DNA from: Paenibacillus taichungensis
Lineage (GTDB): Bacteria; Bacillota; Bacilli; Paenibacillales; Paenibacillaceae
Assembly: GCF_003287275.1 (NCBI RefSeq)
Contig: NZ_QEVW01000004.1
Location: 1 to 51,918, forward strand
Length of the DNA: 51,918 bases
Reading direction: 5' to 3'
Shown here: piece by piece, positions 33,929-43,877 of the stretch
Layout: each line of letters begins with the position of its first letter
Numbering within the stretch: position 1 is the stretch's first letter
Made by a program: the position numbers and the translations under genes
The notes under the pieces: generated by a model
Databases searched by the model: none
Told to the model about the DNA's origin: nothing
What the model saw: only the letters and a program-made list of their open reading frames with translations

Positions 33929-33961
33929 TGTATAACTTAACTGCATTAAATATAAATGCGA

Positions 33962-36676
33962 TTAAGATTTTTTCATCATTTGACGCAATACGGTTTGCAG
34001 GATACCACCGTTATGGTAGTAGTCCACGTCAACCATGCTGTCCAGACGAGCGATAACAGGGAAGTCGAACTTGGTGCCGTCCTCACGAGTTACGGTAACC
34101 GTCAGTTCTTGTCCTGGTTTCACATCATTGCTCAGACCTGTGATGTCATACGTTTCACGACCGTTCAGACCGAGGCTGGACCAGCCATGGCCTTCCTGGA
34201 ATTGCAATGGCATTACGCCCATGCCCACCAGGTTACTGCGGTGAATACGCTCGAAGCTTTCTGCGATAACGGCTTTGACGCCAAGCAGGAATGTTCCTTT
34301 GGCCGCCCAGTCACGCGAGCTTCCTGTACCATACTCTTTACCAGCGATAACGATCAGGTTCTGTCCTTCATCCTGATACTTCATGGAAGCATCGTAGATG
34401 GACATCTCTTCGTCCGTTGGCAGGTATTTCGTAATACCACCCTCAGTTCCTGGAGCCACTTGGTTACGAATACGAATGTTGGCAAACGTACCACGCATCA
34501 TAACTTCATGGTTACCACGACGGGAGCCGTAAGAGTTGAAGTCTTTGCGTTCTACGCCATGTTCTTTCAGGTACAGTCCAGCCGGACTGGATGGTGCGAT
34601 ATTACCCGCTGGCGAGATGTGATCCGTTGTTACGGAGTCAGCAAGCAATGCCATAACACGTGCGGAACGAATATCTGCGATATCAGTCAACTTGTCGCCA
34701 AGCTCCTGGAAGAATGGTGGATTCTGAATGTATGTGGAGTTTGGATCCCACTCATACAATTCGCCTTCCGGTACTGGAATCGTATTCCAACGTTCGTTAG
34801 CTGTAAATACGTTCTCGTATTTGTTGCGGAACATCTGTGCATTCAGCGAGCTAGCGATGGTATCCTTGATTTCCTCGGAGCTAGGCCAGAGGTCTTTCAG
34901 GAATACAGGTTCATTGTTGGTATCATAACCGATTGGATCGGTTGCAAAATCAATATTAACGGTACCCGCGAGAGCGTACGCCACAACGAGTGGCGGTGAA
35001 GCCAGATAGTTGGCTTTGACCTGCGCGTGCACACGACCTTCAAAGTTACGGTTACCGGACAATACAGCCGCTACCGTCATATCGTTCTCGGCGATTGCTT
35101 CGCTTACTTCGTCTGGCAGTGGGCCAGAGTTACCGATGCAAGTTGCGCAACCATAGCCGGCAACGTTGAATCCGAGTTTGTCGAGGTATTCAATCAGACC
35201 TGCTTTTTCCAGATACTCGGTAACAACGAGGGAACCTGGAGTCAAGCTGCTTTTCACGTAGCCAGGCTTAGTCAGACCACGTTCAACAGCTTTTTTGGCA
35301 AGCAGACCCGCTCCGACCATAACGCTAGGGTTGGATGTGTTGGTGCAGCTTGTGATTGCCGCGATAACGACAGCACCAGCAGTCAGTTCGCTAGTGGAAC
35401 CGTCAGGGTGTTTCACAGGCACTTTCTCAGCGATTTTCTCGTCGCTCAGCCCATATCCGCCTTTGTCGATTGGCGTGCGAATAATGCTGTTGAAGCCTTC
35501 TTTCATTTGAGTCAACTCGATGCGATCCTGTGGACGTTTTGGTCCGGCGAGACTTGGAACAACGGATGCCAGATCCAGTTCGATCACGTCGGTAAACTCA
35601 GGATCAACCGTATCAGCAGTACGGAACATGTTTTGAGCTTTGTAATAAGCCTCAACCAGATCCACTTGCTCGTCGGTACGGCCGGTATTACGCATATAGT
35701 TCAGTGTTTCGCTGTCTACAGGGAAGAAACCAATTGTTGCGCCGTACTCTGGTGCCATGTTGGCTACTGTTGCACGGTCAGCCAGGCTGATGTTGCCAAG
35801 ACCCGGTCCGTAGAACTCGACAAATTTACCGACAACGCCTTTTTTACGCAGCATTTGGGTAACTGTGAGTGCCAGATCCGTTGCTGTTGCGCCTTCACTC
35901 AGGCTGCCTGTCAATTTGAAACCGATAACGTCCGGTGTAACAAAATAAAGCGGTTGGCCGAGCATACCTGCTTCAGCCTCGATTCCGCCAACACCCCAAC
36001 CAACAACGCCGAGTCCGTTGATCATGGTGGTGTGGGAGTCCGTTCCTACGAGGGAATCCGGGAATACAACCGTTTCACCGTCAATGGTTTTGGTTGCAGC
36101 CACAGAAGCCAGGTATTCCAAGTTAACTTGGTGAACAATCCCTGTGGATGGTGGAACTGCACGGAAGTTGTTGAATGCCGTTTGCGCCCAGCGCAAGAAA
36201 CGATAACGCTCTTCGTTACGCTCGAACTCAACCTTGATGTTGTAGTCGAGTGCATCGTTCGTTCCGAATGCATCAACCATAACGGAGTGGTCGATAACGA
36301 GATCAACGGGTACGAGAGGGTTGATCTGTTTCGGATCGCCGCCTGCTTTTTTCACGGTATCGCGCATTGCTGCAAGGTCAACGACAACGGGTACACCAGT
36401 GAAATCCTGCAGAACGATACGTGCAGGGATAAATGGAATTTCTTTGTTATTGTCACGGCCTTCTGCCCAGCCGGTCAGTTGTTTTACATGTTCTTCGGTA
36501 ATAGCACGTCCGTCGAATTGACGAATAGCTGCTTCGAGCAGCACTTTAATGGAGAAAGGAAGCTTGGAAAGGTCGCCGTAGCCGCCTTCCTGAAGAGCAT
36601 CTAAACTGTAGTAGCGATAAGACTTGCCTCCGACCTCAAGACTGCGGGCCGCGGAGAAATGATTCTTGGCTGACAT
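33962..36676 (-). CDS. acnA: Aconitate hydratase (AcnA/CitB type)
   Basis: TCA-cycle enzyme that isomerises citrate to isocitrate through a [4Fe-4S] cluster; bacterial AcnA also binds mRNA when the cluster is lost. The protein has 904 residues (B. subtilis CitB 909). Visible blocks are [29 protein letters not shown], the first cluster Cys in [11 protein letters not shown], the second and third in [12 protein letters not shown], and the swivel-domain [15 protein letters not shown] and SSRDWAAKG. The start ATG 36676 follows TAAGGAGGTAC. It is monocistronic, with a minus-strand promoter at about 36830. Regulation by CcpC or CcpA in related species is known, but no such site is clear here. Confidence 0.97.
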   Translation of the reverse strand: MSAKNHFSAARSLEVGGKSYRYYSLDALQEGGYGDLSKLPFSIKVLLEAAIRQFDGRAITEEHVKQLTGWAEGRDNNKEIPFIPARIVLQDFTGVPVVVDLAAMRDTVKKAGGDPKQINPLVPVDLVIDHSVMVDAFGTNDALDYNIKVEFERNEERYRFLRWAQTAFNNFRAVPPSTGIVHQVNLEYLASVAATKTIDGETVVFPDSLVGTDSHTTMINGLGVVGWGVGGIEAEAGMLGQPLYFVTPDVIGFKLTGSLSEGATATDLALTVTQMLRKKGVVGKFVEFYGPGLGNISLADRATVANMAPEYGATIGFFPVDSETLNYMRNTGRTDEQVDLVEAYYKAQNMFRTADTVDPEFTDVIELDLASVVPSLAGPKRPQDRIELTQMKEGFNSIIRTPIDKGGYGLSDEKIAEKVPVKHPDGSTSELTAGAVVIAAITSCTNTSNPSVMVGAGLLAKKAVERGLTKPGYVKSSLTPGSLVVTEYLEKAGLIEYLDKLGFNVAGYGCATCIGNSGPLPDEVSEAIAENDMTVAAVLSGNRNFEGRVHAQVKANYLASPPLVVAYALAGTVNIDFATDPIGYDTNNEPVFLKDLWPSSEEIKDTIASSLNAQMFRNKYENVFTANERWNTIPVPEGELYEWDPNSTYIQNPPFFQELGDKLTDIADIRSARVMALLADSVTTDHISPAGNIAPSSPAGLYLKEHGVERKDFNSYGSRRGNHEVMMRGTFANIRIRNQVAPGTEGGITKYLPTDEEMSIYDASMKYQDEGQNLIVIAGKEYGTGSSRDWAAKGTFLLGVKAVIAESFERIHRSNLVGMGVMPLQFQEGHGWSSLGLNGRETYDITGLSNDVKPGQELTVTVTREDGTKFDFPVIARLDSMVDVDYYHNGGILQTVLRQMMKKS

Positions 36677-36814
36677 ACATGTACCTCCTTAAAATGTGTC
36701 GGTGAGATGAAGAAAACGTTCATTTAGGTGAAGAACAGGCCTTCATCGTTCCGTGTCCTTGTTCGTTAGTTTCATTAGGTGAAACGTAATTTCATAATCG
36801 TAACTTTAGTTTTA

Positions 36815-36843
36815 AGTATACCGTTTTCAGCTCCGTACGTAAA
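36815..36843 (-). promoter_or_regulatory. Sigma-A promoter of acnA
   Basis: On the minus strand TTTACG, 17-bp spacer, TATACT; the expected leader is about 130 nt. The rest of the 36677-37057 gap holds no supported gene. Confidence 0.5.
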
Positions 36844-37057
36844 GGGCTTTTTGCCTGTCCAGCCAAGCCATTGAGAGATTGAATGCGTTCTCAAGTGAAG
36901 GAGATGGACGTGCTCTCTTCCGTACGCATTATCCCCCATAATAAGGCTTCAAAACAGAACCAGACACATACAACCGAAATTCCCTCATATAAATAAAAAA
37001 GAGTTTTCATGCAATGGATCATTCCGGACAGAACTCATGCCAAAGGGGGACACAGGC

Positions 37058-38056
37058 TTGGAACGCGAATGGAAGAGTGCCTTATATACCTACGTGAACC
37101 AGTATAATCGCTGTGAGATCGACTACCGTCCACAGACAAGCGAACGGATTGTCACCGATCCGGAATTTGTGCTGGAGCGGGGGGAGCGGATGGCCAGACT
37201 GGACCAATGGTACCGCAAGCGGCGGGCCGTGCCTCTTCGCAGTGAGACCAGCGCCAAGCTTGTGCGGACACTTATGGATGGGGCAGATGAATCGGTGGTG
37301 GATGTGCAATTGTACAGCAGGCTGTTCTATGAGAAGAATGGTTTGACCCATCGGGAAGACCGGATTGAGCGGGAACGCCTGACCTTTCTTAGGCAAGGTG
37401 GAGTTTGGACCATTGCACGTGTAGAACGTGAAGTGCCGGAGCGTCGCCCGATAGGAGAGGGCCGTCCTTTTCAACAGGCCGATTTTGTACAGGCGATGAA
37501 TAGGCCGCTGCTTAACCGAGAAGTGCTGGGACAGGGTAGAAGATCGAGGCAGCAGTTGTATCGCAGGGATCTGGCTGTCGCTTATGCGGATCGGTGGTGG
37601 AATGCGGGAAACCCGGCATTTGAGGAATTCGAAGTAGATTGCACCAATTACGTGTCCCAATGTCTCTTTGCAGGGGGAGCGCCCATCCACTATACTGGTA
37701 AAAGAGAAGCAGGATGGTGGTACAAAGGCTATGTAAATGGCTCTGAAATGTGGAGTTACAGCTGGGCCGTGTCTAACAGTCTGGAGCGTTATTTATCCGG
37801 CAGCAGTTGGGGATTGTCAGCGACCGAAGTGGAGCGCCCGGAGCAGTTAATGCTCGGAGACGTAATTCTTTACGACTGGGACGGGGACGGAAGGTTTCAG
37901 CATAGTACCGTCGTGACCGCTTTCGATGCGGGGGGCATGCCGCTTGTGAACGCACATACGGTCAGCAGTCGCCACCGTTTTTGGGATTACCGGGATTCTT
38001 ACGCTTGGAACGAGCGGACGGTGTACCGGCTTTTTCACATTGCAGATGAGTTTTGA
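37058..38056 (+). CDS. Amidase_6-domain protein
   Basis: A 332-residue protein with an N-terminal alpha/beta region of about 150 residues and a C-terminal putative amidase domain (PF12671 type). YADRWWNAGNPAFEEFEVDCTNYVSQCLFAGG contains the likely nucleophile Cys195, QHSTVV the His282, and NAHTVSSRHRFWDY the third element. Relatives are thought to be NlpC/P60-like cysteine peptidases or amidases. No signal peptide is present, which is unusual for a cell-wall enzyme. The AAGGGGG site within the longer frame (ATG 37037) points to TTG 37058. It is followed 133 bp later by ddl. Confidence 0.82.
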   Translation: MEREWKSALYTYVNQYNRCEIDYRPQTSERIVTDPEFVLERGERMARLDQWYRKRRAVPLRSETSAKLVRTLMDGADESVVDVQLYSRLFYEKNGLTHREDRIERERLTFLRQGGVWTIARVEREVPERRPIGEGRPFQQADFVQAMNRPLLNREVLGQGRRSRQQLYRRDLAVAYADRWWNAGNPAFEEFEVDCTNYVSQCLFAGGAPIHYTGKREAGWWYKGYVNGSEMWSYSWAVSNSLERYLSGSSWGLSATEVERPEQLMLGDVILYDWDGDGRFQHSTVVTAFDAGGMPLVNAHTVSSRHRFWDYRDSYAWNERTVYRLFHIADEF

Positions 38057-38189
38057 GGGTCAAAGATTTTACGGGATTCGGTGACGTGGACATCCGGTTC
38101 CGTGTAAAATAAGTCTAGATAACAGAATAAAAGTGGTGCTGAACATGCAGACATAGCAGCATCATTGCACAGATAATCGGAGGTTACGC

Positions 38190-39290
38190 ATGAGTATGGA
38201 TAAATTAACAGTAGGCGTCGTTTACGGCGGAAAGTCAGGCGAGCATGAGGTGTCGCTGCAAACGGCGTTTGCTGTAACGAACGCATTTGATTATGAGAAG
38301 TATGAACTGGTTCCTTTTTATATCTCCAAGCAGGGTACGTGGAAAAAAGGATCTGTCATGCACGCGCCATTTGCGCAGATTGAAGATTTGAAGCTGGAGC
38401 AGGCGGCGGGCGGAACTCAGGAAGCGCTGAACGCGCTGTTCGGCCGTTTATATGGCGGAGAAGAGGCGATGGACGTCATGTTCCCGCTGCTGCACGGTAC
38501 GTTTGGTGAGGATGGTACGATTCAAGGGATGTTCGAGATGGCGGATATGCCTTATGTTGGTGCAGGTGTACTCGCTTCGGCTGGTGGCATGGACAAAGTG
38601 GTCATGAAGAAACTGTTCGCGCAGGCCGGAATCGACCAATGTGCCTTTACGTATTTTAACGCATCCCAATGGAAGCAGACTGAACATGAAATGATCTTGC
38701 AGGTGGAAGATCAACTTGGATATCCGTGCTTCATTAAGCCGGCCAATCTCGGTTCCAGTGTAGGAATCTCGAAGGCGCGTAACCGGGATGAACTGAAGAA
38801 AGCCGTGGAGTTCGCTCTCCGTTACGATACAAAGGTAGTCATTGAGGAGTTTGTAGAGGCGCGAGAAGTTGAAGTCAGTGTGCTTGGTAATGACGAACCG
38901 ATGGCTTCCGTACCAGGAGAAATCGTATCTTCCGGTGAATATTATGACTATGCAGCCAAATACATCGATGGACAGTCTCAGATGCTGATCCCTGCTCCGC
39001 TAGACCCGGAAGCCGCAGATCGTATCCGTGAGGCCGCATTGCAGGCATTCCGTGCGATTGAAGGCAATGGCATTTCCCGTGCAGACTTCTTCATTCGCAA
39101 ATCGGATGGGGCATTGCTTATTAATGAAGTAAACACCATGCCTGGTTTCACACCATACAGCATGTACCCGCTCTTGTGGCGTGAGACGGGCGTATCGTAT
39201 GCCGAACTGCTGGATCGCATGATTGAGCTGGCTTTGGAACGCTACAACCGCAAGCAGGCGTTGAACTACGAGAATGGCGTACAGGCGTAG
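38190..39290 (+). CDS. ddl: D-alanine--D-alanine ligase
   Basis: ATP-grasp ligase that makes D-Ala-D-Ala for peptidoglycan precursors. GGKSGEHEVSLQTA is near residues 10-24, followed by LHGTFGEDGTIQG and the ATP-grasp domain (FIKPANLGSSVGISK). The omega-loop EYYDYAAKY has the Tyr and Lys typical of D-Ala-D-Ala ligases rather than the VanA-type D-lactate ligases. The metal-binding INEVNTMPGFTPYSMYP lies near the C terminus. Length 366 aa. CGGAGGTTACGC precedes ATG 38190. It continues without a clear terminator into the 107-aa gene. Confidence 0.95.
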   Translation: MSMDKLTVGVVYGGKSGEHEVSLQTAFAVTNAFDYEKYELVPFYISKQGTWKKGSVMHAPFAQIEDLKLEQAAGGTQEALNALFGRLYGGEEAMDVMFPLLHGTFGEDGTIQGMFEMADMPYVGAGVLASAGGMDKVVMKKLFAQAGIDQCAFTYFNASQWKQTEHEMILQVEDQLGYPCFIKPANLGSSVGISKARNRDELKKAVEFALRYDTKVVIEEFVEAREVEVSVLGNDEPMASVPGEIVSSGEYYDYAAKYIDGQSQMLIPAPLDPEAADRIREAALQAFRAIEGNGISRADFFIRKSDGALLINEVNTMPGFTPYSMYPLLWRETGVSYAELLDRMIELALERYNRKQALNYENGVQA

Positions 39291-39321
39291 CCTAAGGACG
39301 ACATTATAAGGAGGGGTATGA

Positions 39322-39645
39322 ATGGGATTTCAGACCGAATTCAATTCCGTGTGCAAGTTCAAGAATGAACAAGAGCTGTTTGAATTGCTTGAATACGGCC
39401 GTGGCAAAATGGTCAAACAAGGTTTTCGCGTATTTCCTACCGGACAGAAAGTCATTGCTTACACACCGGATAACGTGGCCGTAGCCATCGTAAAAATCGT
39501 AGTCTCCATTGCTGAGATTAACTTCCAGGGTCAAGAAGTGACCGAAGTGGAGATGCAATTGATCCGTAAACTGAACGAGGAAGAATCACGTATTCAGACG
39601 GCTCTCGCGGACGAGATGTTCTTTGGTGAACAGGCACAGGGGTAG
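39322..39645 (+). CDS. Hypothetical protein, 107 aa
   Basis: A soluble alpha/beta protein with a helix, then two or three strands (FRVFPTGQKVIAYTP; VAIVKIVVSIAEINFQG) and a charged C-terminal helix. AAGGAGGGG precedes ATG 39322. It is separated by 31 bp from ddl and likely shares its transcript. No family is recognised. Confidence 0.75.
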   Translation: MGFQTEFNSVCKFKNEQELFELLEYGRGKMVKQGFRVFPTGQKVIAYTPDNVAVAIVKIVVSIAEINFQGQEVTEVEMQLIRKLNEEESRIQTALADEMFFGEQAQG

Positions 39646-39803
39646 TTTGCTACATGTGGACCGGAAGCGCATGGACGGATTTGTCCAAACACGATTATGG
39701 TCACTCTTTTAGGGTAAAACTTGGTTATATAAAGTGAAGGGAAGACTGCCGGCTTCAATATATGCCGGGAAGGAATCCTGCCCTAATAGAGAGGAAGAAA
39801 TTC

Positions 39804-40805
39804 ATGCTCGTACGTTTTGGCTATGTGGCGATGTCCGTGCTTGTGGAGAATGCTTCACCTTCGCGGACGATGACCATGTCCAGCTTTAAGAAAATTGATG
39901 ATAGGGAAGCGGCAATTCGCAAGCTTGAACGGATTGCGGCCGAGAATTTGCATAATACATTACGTTTGCTCAGACACAACAAAGGAAGTCATATTCATGT
40001 ATATCGTTTCTCTTCCAAACTAATTCCGCTAGCAACGCATGAAGATCTCAGTGATTGGGATCCATTTCCCGCACTTAAGCAGGATTTTGCCGCGATTGGC
40101 GATTTTGTGAAGGAGAACGAGATGCGTGTATCTTTCCACCCGGACCATTTTACGGTACTCAGCACGCCTCGGGAGGAAGTGCTGCGCAACTCCATGCGCG
40201 ACCTTCGTCATCATGTGCGCATGCTGGATGCCATGGGGCTGAATGCTACTGCCAAGAACAATATACATATTGGTGGTGCATACGGAGACAAGCCTAGTGC
40301 AGCGCTGCGTTTTGAAGAAAATTTTCTGAAGCTGGATCGGGATATTCAGGAACGGATGACGCTTGAAAATGATGATAAAACGTTCAATGCTCCCGAGACC
40401 CTCTCGGTATGTCAGCGAATGGGACTGCCCATGGTGCTGGATATCCACCATCAATGGGTGAACAATGAAGGCGAACAGCCGTGGGATCTCTGGCCGGATA
40501 TATTGAAAACGTGGGAGTCCCCGCTTGCTCAGGCGGATTCACCGGCAGACAAGCCTTTGCCGCCCAAAATTCATGTCTCCAGTCCAAAGAGTGAGAAGGA
40601 CCTGCGAGGACATGCGGATGGTGTTGAGGTGGAACCATTGCTCGCCTTTTTACGTCATATTGCAGCAGATACGCCCGCTCTTGATGTGATGATTGAGGCC
40701 AAACGCAAGGATGAAGCTCTGGTGCAGTTGATGCAGAAACTAGCATTCTATCACGAAGAGGGTGTGGAGTGGGTGGACGAGTCGACGGTTATCATTCATC
40801 CGTAG
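39804..40805 (+). CDS. uvsE: UV DNA damage endonuclease
   Basis: Metal-dependent TIM-barrel endonuclease that nicks DNA 5' of UV photoproducts; found in many Bacillales. Family blocks LVRFGYVAMS, HNTLRLLRHNKG, YRFSSKLIPLATHE, RVSFHPDHFTVL, IHIGGAYGDK and MVLDIHHQW hold the metal-binding His, Asp and Glu residues. Length 333 aa (B. subtilis UvsE 320). GAGAGGAAG at about 39790 selects ATG 39804; the upstream ATG 39762 lacks a site. The gene is followed by an inositol-phosphatase family gene 98 bp later. Confidence 0.92.
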   Translation: MLVRFGYVAMSVLVENASPSRTMTMSSFKKIDDREAAIRKLERIAAENLHNTLRLLRHNKGSHIHVYRFSSKLIPLATHEDLSDWDPFPALKQDFAAIGDFVKENEMRVSFHPDHFTVLSTPREEVLRNSMRDLRHHVRMLDAMGLNATAKNNIHIGGAYGDKPSAALRFEENFLKLDRDIQERMTLENDDKTFNAPETLSVCQRMGLPMVLDIHHQWVNNEGEQPWDLWPDILKTWESPLAQADSPADKPLPPKIHVSSPKSEKDLRGHADGVEVEPLLAFLRHIAADTPALDVMIEAKRKDEALVQLMQKLAFYHEEGVEWVDESTVIIHP

Positions 40806-40903
40806 CGCCAAAAGGGGCCTGGGCAACGAGAAACTTTACGACCCTCGGGGCGTATACTTTTAACAAGTATTTTAATTTTTCGTAGATTGATATAGAAAGT
40901 AGA

Positions 40904-41776
40904 GTGAACGCTTTGAATGAGAAGGAAAAAACACCTTATGTCGTGACAAGCAAAAGCTATACTGCCGTCGCCATTAATGCAGCTTCCAAAGCTGGAGAGT
41001 GGATCAAGAGCCGTCTAGGAACTGTGGGGGAGCCCGGAACCAAGTATTCCCCGCAGGATCTCGTTACTGAAGTCGATAAAGGTGCGGAACAGATGATCCG
41101 CCGCCTGATTCTGACGCATTTTCCCCATCATGTCATTCTGGGTGAAGAAGGCGTGGAACCGGGGCCGGAAGCATCAGCGAAGGCACTGAAAGAAGCAGAG
41201 GAAGAAGAGTTTCTCTGGATTGTGGACCCGGTGGACGGAACGACGAACTTTGTACACGGATTTCCGTTCTATTCGGTATCGATTGCTTTGGCCCATAACG
41301 GTGAGGTGATTGTAGGAGTAATCTACGATCCTTCCCGTGACGAGATGTTTGTTGCGGAAAAAGGAAAAGGCGCTTACGTGCACGGAAACCGGATGCTTGT
41401 ATCGGATGAACAGGAACTGGCTCAGAGCCTGATCGCAGTTGGCTTCCCCGCGGATACAACCTACGCGTTGCCGATCAATATGGCCGCTGTTCAGGCTCTT
41501 GCACCGCAAGTACGCAGTCTGCGGGCAGGTGGTTCTGCCGCCCTGCACTTGGCATATGTTGCAGCAGGTCGTCTGAGCGCTTATACCGAAGTCGGACTGA
41601 AGCCTTGGGATATCGCCGCAGGTGCACTGCTGGTTGAGGAATCCGGCGGTAAGGTTACTGATACCGTGGGAACGCCTTACCAGCTGTCCGTGAGTCATGT
41701 GGTTGCCAGCAATGGCAAGATTCATGATGCACTGACGGGTGTGCTGAAGGAAGCAAATGCAACTGGTTTAGAGTGA
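40904..41776 (+). CDS. Inositol-monophosphatase-family phosphatase
   Basis: A 290-residue Mg-dependent phosphatase of the IMPase/SuhB/CysQ superfamily. The metal-binding motifs are GEEGVEP, VDPVDGTTNFVHGFPFYSVSIAL (DxxDG) and the late GLKPWDIAAGALLVEESGG. The specificity (inositol phosphate, fructose bisphosphate, PAP, or NAD phosphate) cannot be told from the sequence. The start is uncertain: GTG 40904 is used here, TTG 40913 is another possibility, and neither has a strong ribosome-binding site. Confidence 0.85.
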   Translation: MNALNEKEKTPYVVTSKSYTAVAINAASKAGEWIKSRLGTVGEPGTKYSPQDLVTEVDKGAEQMIRRLILTHFPHHVILGEEGVEPGPEASAKALKEAEEEEFLWIVDPVDGTTNFVHGFPFYSVSIALAHNGEVIVGVIYDPSRDEMFVAEKGKGAYVHGNRMLVSDEQELAQSLIAVGFPADTTYALPINMAAVQALAPQVRSLRAGGSAALHLAYVAAGRLSAYTEVGLKPWDIAAGALLVEESGGKVTDTVGTPYQLSVSHVVASNGKIHDALTGVLKEANATGLE

Positions 41777-41801
41777 AAATTTACTGAAGGAGCGAACAAC
41801 A

Positions 41802-42092
41802 ATGGATGAATCCAAAGAACTGGAACGACGTTTGAGTGATATGCTGACTGAAGGGGACATGGAGGAGTCTGGCGATGCTGACAAACGTGAACGTCAGCTG
41901 ATTCCTCCCAAGTACGAGGTTCGCATTCAGACAGAACGGGACCCGATTGTCGAAGAAACGTTGAAGTACCGGGACATGGCACGTGAGGTGGACGATCGCT
42001 ACGATCGATACCTAGAGCGTTCTGCCGGGAACAAACCGGATACCGACCCGAATGGTTCTGATTCTGGAGACGCGAATAAATCAAAGTCTTAA
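41802..42092 (+). CDS. Hypothetical charged protein, 96 aa
   Basis: A short, very hydrophilic protein rich in Glu, Asp, Arg and Lys (ELERRLSDMLTEGD; YRDMAREVDDRYDRYLERS), probably helical in its centre and disordered at the ends (Asp/Ser/Asn/Gly-rich tail). There is no membrane segment. A CTGAAGGAGCG site precedes ATG 41802. It begins 25 bp after the IMPase gene and probably belongs to its operon. No family is recognised. Confidence 0.7.
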   Translation: MDESKELERRLSDMLTEGDMEESGDADKRERQLIPPKYEVRIQTERDPIVEETLKYRDMAREVDDRYDRYLERSAGNKPDTDPNGSDSGDANKSKS

Positions 42093-42123
42093 CGAGTGGA
42101 CATCTTGCTTATACTCAACGGAT

Positions 42124-42157
42124 AACAGACTTACCTAATTAGGGGAGTCTGTTTTTC
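42124..42157 (+). terminator. Intrinsic terminator after the 96-aa gene
   Basis: AACAGACT / AGTCTGTT stem, 14-base loop, T5. Confidence 0.75.
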
Positions 42158-42299
42158 GTGCGGATATGGAGTGCAGACGACAGCACCCCTTTAATAATGT
42201 TAGAATAGAGTTACACGAACTTCTGTCATTGGAGTGAACAGTGTAATATGTAATTATATTTTATTTTATAGATACGAGAAAAAAAGGAGTGTTCTAAGA

Positions 42300-43616
42300 A
42301 TGAAGCGTAAACGCATATGGAGAAGTACCGCCGCGGGATTAACGGCAAGTATGCTGGCAGGGATGCTGATTTTGGCATCATCCGCACAGTCTGCTCATGC
42401 TGCGGATAGCAATACGTTACCAGCTGGAAGCGTAACATCATCATTGCCTGTACAGAAAGATGCGGTAGCGGTAACCAAGGAATTCCGCCTCGTCACATTG
42501 GGGGATTCCATCACCGTAGGGTATGAGCCGAACCTCAAAGAACTGCCATATGGTTATGTAGAGCGGTTGCAGGAACAAGGTCTGCTTCACGGACGTACTC
42601 AGGTGGACAACTATGGTATTGCCGGATTGAAGAGCAGTGGTTTGAAAAACTTTGCAGATGCGATTAAAGAAGGGAAAGCGCTCACTTCCGAAGCTATTCA
42701 GCCGAGCCTTCCTGATCCAAGAGCGGCACAAGTTGGAGCCAATATTGCTGCCATCCGGGAGAGTGTAGCAGGAGCCAATCTCGTTGCCGTCACAATTGGA
42801 GGGAACGATGTATCCGAGTTGCTTGGTTCAGCAGATAAGCTGAGTGACGCGGAACTGGAAGCCAAAGTGAAGGAATTGCTAACTTCTTATACAGTCAATG
42901 TTAGTGCAGTTATCAATGATATTCATGAGATTAATCCGAATTCCAAAATTGTAATTGCTGACCAGTACCAACCCATGCCTGAAGTAGCTGGCAAAGCGCT
43001 CTATGCGAAACTGATGGAAGCTTCCCAAGGGTTTACTGCGACCATTGATGGAATTGCGACTGAATTTTCCGCTAAAGGGATTGATGTAAAAGTGGCTCAT
43101 GTCGCCAAGGAGTTTGTTGTCGGTGAAGGCACGATGACTCACATGATTAAGGACCGCGATTTCCACCCGAATCAGTTCGGATATGAAGCGATTGCCAAAG
43201 TATTCGCAGAAACAATCTGGGGCGATTACACCAAGCTGACGGCTCCTGCTACAGGCCAACCGATGAATATCATTGTCAGTGGTAAAACGCTGGATACGCC
43301 GTACAAACCAATTAACCGCAATGGCAAAAACTTTGTGGCGATCCAGGATATCGTGAACGCCGTTGGCGCAACCACGGTATGGGATAACAAAACCTCAACC
43401 GCAACGATTACATATGGAGATCGGAAGGTTGCCGTGAAGATTGGTGCAACGGCTGTTCAGGTGAATGGTGCATCCATAGCCGTGGATACACCTGCATTCC
43501 TGAACAAGGTGGGTACTGAATCGAAAACGTATGTCCCTCTTGCCATGGTTGCCGAGGGTCTTGGCTTTGACGTGCAGTATGTAGCCAAGTTAAAAACCGT
43601 TTTTGTGAATCCTTAA
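42300..43616 (+). CDS. Secreted SGNH/GDSL hydrolase with C-terminal stalk domain
   Basis: A 438-residue exported esterase-like protein. The signal peptide runs to about residue 34 (AHA-AD). The SGNH domain (about 60-310) has block I VTLGDSITVGYEP with Ser70, block III GGNDVSELL, and block V KDRDFHPNQFG with His289. A C-terminal domain of about 120 residues (NGKNFVAIQDIVNAVGATTVWD ... YVPLAMVAEGLGFDVQYV) is a copper-amine-oxidase N1-type stalk domain, common on Paenibacillus exoproteins. The AAAAAAGGAG site selects ATG 42300; an open frame further upstream has no site. Substrate is unknown; a pectin or xylan ester is plausible given the yes-type locus next to it. Confidence 0.87.
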   Translation: MKRKRIWRSTAAGLTASMLAGMLILASSAQSAHAADSNTLPAGSVTSSLPVQKDAVAVTKEFRLVTLGDSITVGYEPNLKELPYGYVERLQEQGLLHGRTQVDNYGIAGLKSSGLKNFADAIKEGKALTSEAIQPSLPDPRAAQVGANIAAIRESVAGANLVAVTIGGNDVSELLGSADKLSDAELEAKVKELLTSYTVNVSAVINDIHEINPNSKIVIADQYQPMPEVAGKALYAKLMEASQGFTATIDGIATEFSAKGIDVKVAHVAKEFVVGEGTMTHMIKDRDFHPNQFGYEAIAKVFAETIWGDYTKLTAPATGQPMNIIVSGKTLDTPYKPINRNGKNFVAIQDIVNAVGATTVWDNKTSTATITYGDRKVAVKIGATAVQVNGASIAVDTPAFLNKVGTESKTYVPLAMVAEGLGFDVQYVAKLKTVFVNP

Positions 43617-43663
43617 TGTAATAAGTAGCACTCTAATACAATACACTATCGCATGTATATCGA

Positions 43664-43707
43664 GCAGCCAGATTCCTTGATCTTTTCAGGGAATCTGGCT
43701 GTTTTTC
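43664..43707 (+). terminator. Intrinsic terminator of the SGNH hydrolase gene
   Basis: CAGCCAGATTCC / GGAATCTGGCTG stem with T5 tail. Confidence 0.88.
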
Positions 43708-43877
43708 TGTCGATGTTCATTCCAAACCAAGGAGCCCAACCTTCGGAAATGACCTGAAATGTTGCATAAATATGACTTGTCATCTGACCATGGATGTGTA
43801 AATATGAAAATAACTTACAGTAGATCGAAAACAGTTTCGAATGACAGCACCCTTCGCGAGCCAAAGGAGCGCTTTGG

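Noticed and set aside
35027..36604. 525-codon open frame on the plus strand, antisense to aconitase; a 347-codon one at 33956-34999 as well
   Set aside because: Both lie fully inside the well-supported acnA gene, have Cys/His/Phe-rich compositions typical of shadow frames, and lack ribosome-binding sites.
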